This document shows, one piece after another, positions 57,323 through 64,000 of a stretch of 64,000 nt of DNA (the stretch's first letter is position 1; each line of letters begins with the position of its first letter). The notes under the pieces were generated by a model that was not told the DNA's origin, searched no databases, and saw only the letters and a list, made by a program, of their open reading frames with translations. This DNA comes from Brevipalpus yothersi (Eukaryota; Arthropoda; Arachnida; Trombidiformes; Tenuipalpidae), in assembly GCA_003956705.1 (NCBI GenBank), contig QZCP01000335.1, positions 124,001 to 188,000 on the forward strand, given 5' to 3'. The position numbers and the translations under genes are program-made.

Positions 57323-58792
57323 TCAAAAATCTGGATCAATGGAAAATCTCTTAGGATCGAGAAGGTATTCTCCTGTATCATCCTCTAACCAATCCCTTTG
57401 CATCATGTAATGCAAGTAAGTTGCTGATCCATCACCGCCTTGAGAACGAGATGACCTGACTGGGCTTTTGTTTCTTGCTTTATCTGCTGCATTATTTATG
57501 ACCGAATCAATAGGAGGGTACCATTTCCACTTTATATAGGAGGAATAGAATCGATTACCTGGTCCATCACCTCCCCGTCTCACCAAAATTATCACTGTTT
57601 TCATTTTGACGGAAAGTCTAGTACGAGATAACATTTCTCTCATATCAGTTGGTTGAATTTGTCCAGCAAGAGCTAATTCTAATTGGAACAATTTTTCTCC
57701 AGATTCTTTCACAGATATATCAGAAAATTCTTTTTCGAATTTGTTCACAGTTGCCTTTCTGGATCTTCTTGGAGAGCTAGATCTGGTCTTCCTTGGCGTA
57801 GGGCTTCGAACTTTTTTCGGAGATCTCCGGCTTACTTTTGTATCACTTCCCGATAAATCTTGGCCTCCAGGAAGTGAACTCTTGTAAGTCTTGTTGAACA
57901 ATTGTTCTAAGCTGGGTGATATTGTGACCAAAGCTACTGTCCAGACTTCGTCTAGTTGATGAAGCTGCGCGGTAACAAATGAATTTGAATCTTCATAACG
58001 AATATTATCAATTCTTCCGATTTTCAGACAGGTCAAATCCTCGCTACTAGCTGGTGGAATATCCACTTTTACAGACTCAAGTGCCTTGTTAACAATATAA
58101 AATAGGTTTGGAAAAATATGCGCTTTGAATTTGGTTATGTATCCACCTACAATTTTCTCCTCAAACCTCATCTTGAGCCCAATGAAGCAATCTTCAGTAT
58201 AGCTTGAAACACAATTCAATCCATCGATTGATTTGGATGTTCCATCTGGACTTGATGAATCAGATTTGGTTTGTATTTTACTAGGTCGATTTTTAGTACC
58301 AAATAAATTATCCCAAAAATAATCAGAAACTATCGAACTAATACTAGGATCAATTTTTATGATTGCTTTACATGGTATATTGATAGCTTTTGATGGATCG
58401 GCCTCAGGTTGAGGTGAATAAATAGAGACTGTTATTTTTGCGTTTGTGTAAGTAACTTCAGACATCGAATTTCTCGAACAGACCTCAAATTCTTCGTCCA
58501 ATGTTTCAAAATCTTCTGGGGAGAGTTTTGACCCAGCCATCACATCATCAAGAACATTTTTCGAAAAACCTTCACCCAGCAAATAGAAGGTTTTTTTCGA
58601 AGAAACATCGCTTTGTAAATCGATTCCACCTAATTGACCAGGTTGATTAGGTTGATTTGGTAGATTTTCGGGTATCAAGCGTGGAGAAGAATGATAGCTA
58701 GTGGCGATATAATACACTGCGGCTGCTAAAGTACTTAAAAATATAACGATAATGAGAGATGTTGTTGTCGTATCATCTTCAAAATCAGGCAT
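57323..58792 (-). CDS. Single-pass membrane protein, paralogue 2 (unknown family)
   Basis: 489 intronless codons, tandem to 55713-57158 with a 164-bp gap and the same strand. Same plan: acidic N-terminus, membrane segment at residues about 12-32, SPEDFETLDEEF, LNCVSSYTEDCFIGLKM, HIFPNLFYIVNKALE, LEQLFNKTYKSSLPG, a basic Ser/Arg/Pro insert (RRSPKKVRSPTPRKTRS), MKTVIILVRRGGDGPGNRF and a final RDWLEDD region. Conserved blocks alternate with freely changing linkers, as expected for a folded protein under selection. The basic insert replaces the acidic Ser linker of paralogue 1. Function unknown. Confidence 0.75.
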   Translation of the reverse strand: MPDFEDDTTTTSLIIVIFLSTLAAAVYYIATSYHSSPRLIPENLPNQPNQPGQLGGIDLQSDVSSKKTFYLLGEGFSKNVLDDVMAGSKLSPEDFETLDEEFEVCSRNSMSEVTYTNAKITVSIYSPQPEADPSKAINIPCKAIIKIDPSISSIVSDYFWDNLFGTKNRPSKIQTKSDSSSPDGTSKSIDGLNCVSSYTEDCFIGLKMRFEEKIVGGYITKFKAHIFPNLFYIVNKALESVKVDIPPASSEDLTCLKIGRIDNIRYEDSNSFVTAQLHQLDEVWTVALVTISPSLEQLFNKTYKSSLPGGQDLSGSDTKVSRRSPKKVRSPTPRKTRSSSPRRSRKATVNKFEKEFSDISVKESGEKLFQLELALAGQIQPTDMREMLSRTRLSVKMKTVIILVRRGGDGPGNRFYSSYIKWKWYPPIDSVINNAADKARNKSPVRSSRSQGGDGSATYLHYMMQRDWLEDDTGEYLLDPKRFSIDPDF

Positions 58793-59589
58793 CTTGGGTT
58801 ACTTTTTGGATAATATTTCATGATAAACATGAGATCATGAGTAGAATTTTACTCTTGCCAATAGATAACAACAATGAATTTCTTCCTTAGCAGCCTGTAG
58901 GAAGTTGAACAATGATATCTAAATGTCGCCAAAGTACGCATCAAGGAGGAGAATAAGTGAATGAAATTCGATGGCTATATCAAACTGATAACTGCAATGG
59001 AACTTTTGAGAATTAGAAATTGGCAAAATTTGATCTCCGTTGGGGGAGCCTATCGAAGAACATGTGCGATGAAATAATGCAAATTTTATTCCAAAAAACT
59101 GAAAAAACAAGCGATAGAAGATTCCTTTGGAATTTTCTTATCGAACAAAATGCAGAGAATATCCCTCAAACCACAAAATCTGGGTGGAAGAGCTCCTAAA
59201 ACTCTCATTTGTTCGGTTTCTTCATCGAAAATATACAATGTTTATGTACATATATTACGTTTATTTCATATTACAGTACAACTTTTATTCAAATAGAATA
59301 ACAAAAGACATGATAAAGAAGGCTTAAGGTTACTAAGAATTTATGATGAATAGTATGGAAAACTCCTGAAATCTCACGGAATTGAATTCGATAGGTGTTT
59401 GTACAGCTTGCAAATCCAATTTTTGGCCGCAAAAGCTTCTGGACTCTTCGATACGATTAGATTCTGTATCAAAAATAAGGAACGTTTTTCATGAAATTCA
59501 TATTAGGCAAAGTTACAGTAGAATTTTTGGGCGAAATTCTTCCTAAACTCGCAATTCGAATTCATTAACATCTATTTCTAAGCAACATC
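58793..59589. other. No gene seen
   Basis: AT-rich intergenic DNA upstream of paralogue 2. The first 130 bp resembles the equivalent flank of paralogue 1 (GAACAATGATA, TAGCAGCCTGTA), supporting tandem duplication that included the promoter region. Confidence 0.45.
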
Positions 59590-60458
59590 TCACGTTTGAT
59601 GATTAGGCGAATGCGATACAGTGGATGAAGCTTTACGGTGTCTTTCCATGTACCAAAATCGAAATTCTTTGACGAATTCAACAAGCTCTAACATTGCCTC
59701 GAGACATTTGTGTGTAATCTCAGTTTTTGCTGGAACATTCACTTGGGTGATCTTGGGTGTTTTCGAGTGAACATTTGAAGCTGGAGATGTCATCGAATGG
59801 GAATCGGTTAATTGTGAATCATCTCCACTCGAAAATTCCGTAGGATCGGATTCTTCTTGATGATGTACATGAGGAGCACTAGTTTTCGTCTTGGCAGCTC
59901 GATTTGATTTATTCATTGGACTGGATTTTGAACCAGTGTTATGAAACATGGAACTTAGATTTTTACCAATGATATCGTTTCTGTATTCCGTCATATTTAC
60001 ATAGTCTTTCAAACAAATCGTATTGACTCTTTTGGTGAGTTCTTCCAATTTGTGTACCAATGAATCCAATTGAGTAAAAGTACCACTGTCAGATGAATCT
60101 TGGGCTGTATCGACAATCACCTCGTTCTCTCCTAATACCGTCTTCATGGTTACTTGTCTGATGTCCGCAAAAGTGGCTAAATAAATCTGTTTTAAACATT
60201 TCGTGTTGCATTCGAATGGTCTCTGGAGTATAGAGTGGACTACTTACTAGATGCATCACATTTATGACAATTTTCACACCTCATTGGACATTTAGAGCTA
60301 TCACACTGTTTGGAAGTTGAGAGATCATCATCTGCTTCCCTGAATCCTGGTGCTGGTTTAGTCTCATTTGATCGAGCTACAAATGCCAGGAATGGATTGG
60401 CAACAGAATTGTGAACAATATTGATGAGGAGAAGCGAAAAAATCAGCACAAGCTTCAT
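59590..60458 (-). CDS. Secreted Cys-cluster protein with Ser-rich tail, two exons
   Basis: Exon 1 60248-60458: signal peptide (MKLVLIFSLLLIN...) then a Cys cluster CDSSKCPMRCENCHKC. The donor GTAAGT at 60247 and an acceptor TTATTTAG at 60177 give a 71-nt intron in phase with exon 2 59590-60176; total 798 nt, 265 residues. Exon 2 has a leucine-rich helix (LDSLVHKLEELTKRVNTI), a Lys/Ser/Asp-rich low-complexity stretch and a C-terminal helix (CLEAMLELVEFVKEFRFWY). A nearer AG at 60222 would leave only a 25-nt intron and the wrong frame. Family unknown. Confidence 0.65.
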
Positions 60459-61143
60459 ACTTGCCTATTTTTGTTTGCTTAGAAAAGTGTGGCTCTCAAA
60501 TCATTTATTTGAAACGATCAAGTTACTTTTGAAACACGTTGACATCGCAATGAAACATGAACAAGACAGAGATATTCTCAACTATTTTTTGGTAAGGAGA
60601 CAGAGTTTTTCTTCTGGATTTGATCAAATTTCTTATTTTACACTATTAATTGAGTTTTATTGATTTCATGATGAAAAAAAATGTTCTAAACAACCTATGA
60701 TCAGTCATTTTATTTTCTCCTGATGCGGCCAAGACTATTTCTCTAGTATTGAACTAGAACTTGAACTCTTCTCGTTCAGGAAAGAAATAGGATTCTAAAT
60801 GCCCTTTTTTGTCAGACACATCTTAAATTCATGAATAATCAGTTTTCAAGTTAAAAAAGTTTCTAGTATCAGATGAACAAGAGACCAAATTTGCGAAATT
60901 TTGAGCTTCCTGTTCGACGTGCAAGTGTACCAGTCGTGAATGTTTTTTTGATTACCTACAGTATCGGAAGAAAAATTTGAGACTTTTGGGGTCAATGTCT
61001 CTCACTCTCATCTCGCAGATAGCTTGATGAAAAAGCATGAAAATTTCCTATAATTAGCAGCAGGTTAGGTGCATATCAACTATTAAATATTAGCTAAATC
61101 AAAGAGATGACTCATATTTGAAATCGAGTTCGTTCTGACCACT
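60459..61143. repeat. Upstream flank of the Cys-cluster gene, duplicated at 63126-63470
   Basis: No gene. 60459-60780 aligns by eye with 63126-63470 (shared CTCAAATCATT, GACAT, TATTGA.TTCAT.ATGA words in the same order), so a block spanning exon 1 and its promoter was duplicated. Confidence 0.55.
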
Positions 61144-62109
61144 ATGTCAAAACAAGAGAGAGAAAGATCGGAAGTCATTTTTTTGTTGAAAAATGTATCT
61201 AATTGTGTTGAAAAGGTATCAAAAATTACCGGTAAGTCTCATGCTACAGTTTTTAGGATGAAAAAAGTTGAAAGAAAATATTGTACCCAAGAGAAAGCCA
61301 GGATCCGGCTGGAAACTAAGTCGGGATGGTTCTGTTCGTCGATTACTTGGTACGTTTGCTTACAAGCATCCTCAACTATCAAATTCTAGATTAGCTACAA
61401 AACTTGCTTTTGTCGGGAAAAAATGTAAGTAGTCGTAAAGTTGGTGAAACTCTGAAAAAATTAGGAATTAGGAAAAAGTTCGCCATGCAAGCCTCGACTA
61501 GTGCCAGATTATATTCGGAAACTACTCGAATTCTGTCATAAATATCGCAGTCTTGATTGGTCAAGAGTTATTTTCTCCGATGAAGTTCCATTCAGTTTGT
61601 ATTCATTCAAGAAGAAACTTTTATGTAAATCGAAAATAATCGTTGAAAAGACAAAGTTTCCTAAAAAAATCATGATATGGAGGGAAATCCCAGTTCGAGA
61701 AACTTCTTGCTCTCACTTTATGCAAAAAAACTATTAATTCTGAGGTGTATCAAGAAACTTAGATTATTTTTACTTTCGATGATGAACGTATTTTATTCTG
61801 ATGGATCTCTCTCCCAGCAAGATAATGCTCCTTGTCTCGAAAAGTACCAGAAAATTCATGGGATTACGTAATATCGTCTATATCGACTGGCCACCAAACT
61901 CACCAGACTTGAATCCTATCGGAAATGTTTGGGGACTAATGAAACTGGAGCTCGCGATGATTATTTTTAACGATATCAACGACAAAATTCATGAAATTGA
62001 GCTTTTATGGGATAGTTTGAGTGACCAAAACCTCACTTCACTAATCGATTCTATCAAAAGACGCATTGAGAGCTGCATAGAAAATCGAATAGGTCACACA
62101 AAATATTGA
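61144..62109 (+). pseudogene. Tc1/mariner-like transposase relic
   Basis: The N-terminal helix-turn-helix (61144-61280, KITGKSHATVFRMKK) is followed by frameshifts. The catalytic part has VIFSDEVPF (first Asp, about 61573), QQDNAPC (second Asp, about 61815) and NSPDLNPIGNVWG (about 61893), where the second acidic residue expected a few residues after the DLNP motif is Gly. At least three frames are needed to read through it. Inactive. It sits between the two copies of the duplicated exon-1 block. Confidence 0.75.
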
Positions 62110-63029
62110 AAATCTCATATCCGCTCAGTCTAACATTCATCTTAATTGTCTGAAAATTTCATGTAGGAATCCCATCTCATTGCTGAAAAATAAGCGAAAA
62201 TATAAGTCTCGAATTTTTCTTGCCACACAGTGGTTACCTTCTTTTATAGTCAGATTTTTTACAGTACATATCTCTCCAGTCGATATGTAACCACTCCGAT
62301 AAAAGAGATAAAGTTCCGCATATAATTTTAAGTCTGATAATTTGACAATTTTTCAAGTCTGAAATGCTTCTTGCGATCATTCCATTATGGCAGAACAGAG
62401 GATTTAGATTTCACATATTTTACAATTGAAAGGGAAGGTCCTTACCTTCCCTTTCAAGGGTAATATTCGTAAAAATATAACTTGGCTTATCATATGCAAA
62501 TATCTCATGAATTCTTCAGGTTTTTGAAATTTTATCTAATTACCAGTGGGAAGTGATGCTATTTATCGGAAGGATAGTTGGAATTTTATTGAAAAATACC
62601 AACAATCACCTCATGTTTGAGTGAATCAGATCGATGTTCGAATATACGGAATACATTTGTAAAAACTTTGCTTATGTTCATGATTATTGTCACTTTGTTA
62701 TCAAGAAGATGAGATGCAAGAATTGGAGTATTTCTTGAAAATATTCTCATATATGATACCAAGTGATGAAACATTTTCAACAACTCTATACACAGTTGAA
62801 AGGGTTGATGGTGTCTCCATGCAGCCAACTTTTAATCCCAAATCGAAAGTTAATGATGATCATCTGTTACGAAGTGAAAATCGTGCTGGTAACAAGCCAT
62901 TCTCGGATATTGTTCTATTGAATTGATGAGTAACCCATAATTTTGAACTTCAAATTGGTGATGTTGTCTTGTTGTGCTTGTAGATCAGTAAGAGATCTCA
63001 AACAATCTCTCATCAAACGTGTCACTAGT
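62110..63029. other. No gene seen
   Basis: AT-rich. A self-complementary GGGAAGGTCCTTACCTTCCC (about 62430-62452) may mark a transposon end. No supported ORF. Confidence 0.35.
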
Positions 63030-63125
63030 CTGATTTGATCAAGCTACAAATTTCATGAATGGATTGGCAACAGAACCCTGAACGAAGGATGAAAAGTGAA
63101 AAAAATTGGCGCAAGTTCATGAATG
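63030..63125 (-). pseudogene. Duplicate of exon 1 of the Cys-cluster gene, decayed
   Basis: Matches 60361-60460 (TTTGATC.AGCTACAAAT, ATGGATTGGCAACAGAA) but lacks the start Met and the signal-peptide frame. The upstream flank is duplicated too. Confidence 0.6.
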
Positions 63126-63500
63126 TATTAGACTACTTGCTTATTCTCTTCAGTTTGGGAGGGTAGAAGCCCTCAAATCATTAAATTGAAACAATCAAAT
63201 TATTTTTGGAACAGGCTGACATGCGATCACAACGAGCCCTGAAAAAGACATTCCAGTGATATTCTTGACTATTTAAGGAAGACAAAACTTCTTCCCTGAG
63301 TTCAATTAAATTTCTCACAGATAACTTTCAAGTACCAAGTTTATTGACTTCATCATGAAAAATAATTTTCAAGCATATCTCATGATTATTCCTTCTATTC
63401 TCTCCCAATGGTACCGAGACCATTTTTCCATTTTTGAGCTGAAACTTGAACGCTCCTCGTCTGACGGTAAACTCGAGTGAGAGTTTAGACTTTGGGGACT

Positions 63501-63998
63501 CTACATGTTGGACACTTCTTGAATTCGTGAGGAACCACTATTGAAATCGAAATTAAGTTGCATTTTGTATCCAACAGTTTGCTTAGATACAGTCAAATTC
63601 AGGTTATCCCCTACCACATTGAGACCTTCTATTAGAACGGCTGTAACCCGATTCATAATTTGAATGAACTCATCTTGAGTGCTGAATGTGTCCATTCTCT
63701 TTGCCTTCTTCAGTGGAGGTTGAGATAAGCCATCGCCATCGTCGAATGTTGGTGTTGTATCAAAACTATGTCTAATGCCTTTCTCTCTGCTGTGATTAAT
63801 CCCACGAGCAGGTGAGTGAGCACTAGATTGGCTTTTTGATGCTTCTCCTTTAGGTTCTGGTGTCGATTGCTCCCCACTCTTTGGTACAGAATCATCTTTC
63901 GTAGGCTCAGTTTTTTCTATTATTGTTCTCAGAGGTGTTCCATCAGTGTCATAGGAACCGAGCGTCTCAAATGAATCTCTCTGCGAATTCTTTCCTCC
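63501..63998 (-). CDS. C-terminal part of an unknown protein, runs off the right edge
   Basis: An open frame of 166 codons from the window end to TAA/TAG-type stop at 63501. The first two thirds are polar and Ser/Pro/Lys-rich (KSGEQSTPEPKGE, SQPPLKKAKR, a possible nuclear-type basic patch). The end is a folded-looking helix and strands (DEFIQIMNRVTAVLIEGLNVV). Its low-complexity part resembles the style, not the sequence, of exon 2 at 59590-60176. It lies where exon 2 of the duplicated copy should be, so it may be a diverged second exon of that paralogue. The two small ORFs seen here in other frames are shadows. Confidence 0.5.
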   Translation of the reverse strand, partial: GGKNSQRDSFETLGSYDTDGTPLRTIIEKTEPTKDDSVPKSGEQSTPEPKGEASKSQSSAHSPARGINHSREKGIRHSFDTTPTFDDGDGLSQPPLKKAKRMDTFSTQDEFIQIMNRVTAVLIEGLNVVGDNLNLTVSKQTVGYKMQLNFDFNSGSSRIQEVSNM

Positions 63999-64000
63999 AC

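Noticed and set aside
60089..60277. Short second exon of the Cys-cluster gene starting at the AG at 60222
   Set aside because: It needs a 25-nt intron, and leaves the long downstream open frame unused; the acceptor at 60177 gives a 71-nt intron in phase.

Overview
The window is animal-type nuclear DNA. It has AT-rich spacers, short GT-AG introns (about 55-145 nt), many retrotransposon and DNA-transposon remnants, tandem paralogue clusters and small secreted proteins. The compact introns and gene types suggest a small invertebrate such as an arthropod or mite-like animal, but I cannot fix the phylum from sequence alone.

Layout. (1) Bases 1-10021: the 3' part of a Ty3/gypsy-type LTR retrotransposon on the + strand. 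The window opens at the end of the protease and runs through RT, RNase H (one in-frame TGA) and integrase. The frame then stays open for about 6.3 kb more, through a Ser-rich stretch, a RING/TRAF-like zinc cluster and a degenerate DEDDh-exonuclease-like domain. This element carries about 60 tiny hairpins whose stems differ in sequence but stay self-complementary, with an NCT triloop nearly always on the sense strand. They occur in both coding and LTR DNA. I consider this the most unusual signal in the window. (2) Bases 10022-53066: a minus-strand tandem array of 11 copies of a four-exon gene (exons about 107-116, 84, 479-509 and 281-305 nt). The family encodes a small protein with a TFIIS-N-terminal-like helical domain, arranged like the N-terminus of PNUTS/PPP1R10. 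Seven copies look intact (D, E, F, G, H, I, J). Copy A is cut by the LTR element and B, C and K are decayed. Two kinds of terminal exon exist, both ending in a PGxxQN motif, and one group of units is a fusion of the two kinds.

(3) Bases about 16564-33760: a block of mobile DNA that splits the array and replaces exon 1 of copy C. It holds a gag/protease fragment; a DDE_4-type transposase; a complete-looking 4.26-kb Gag-bearing LTR element (TG...CA ends, 5-bp target duplication, primer-binding site) inserted in that transposase, carrying PDZ-like downstream ORFs and no reverse transcriptase; a decayed gypsy pol; and a MULE transposase. (4) Bases 53067-64000: host-like genes, all on the minus strand: a two-exon secreted helical protein, two tandem intronless single-pass membrane paralogues, a two-exon secreted Cys-cluster protein with a partial duplicate, a mariner/Tc1 relic, and an ORF running off the right edge.

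The genes do not form a metabolic pathway. The story is structural: a fast-evolving, tandemly amplified nuclear-type gene family repeatedly invaded by mobile elements.
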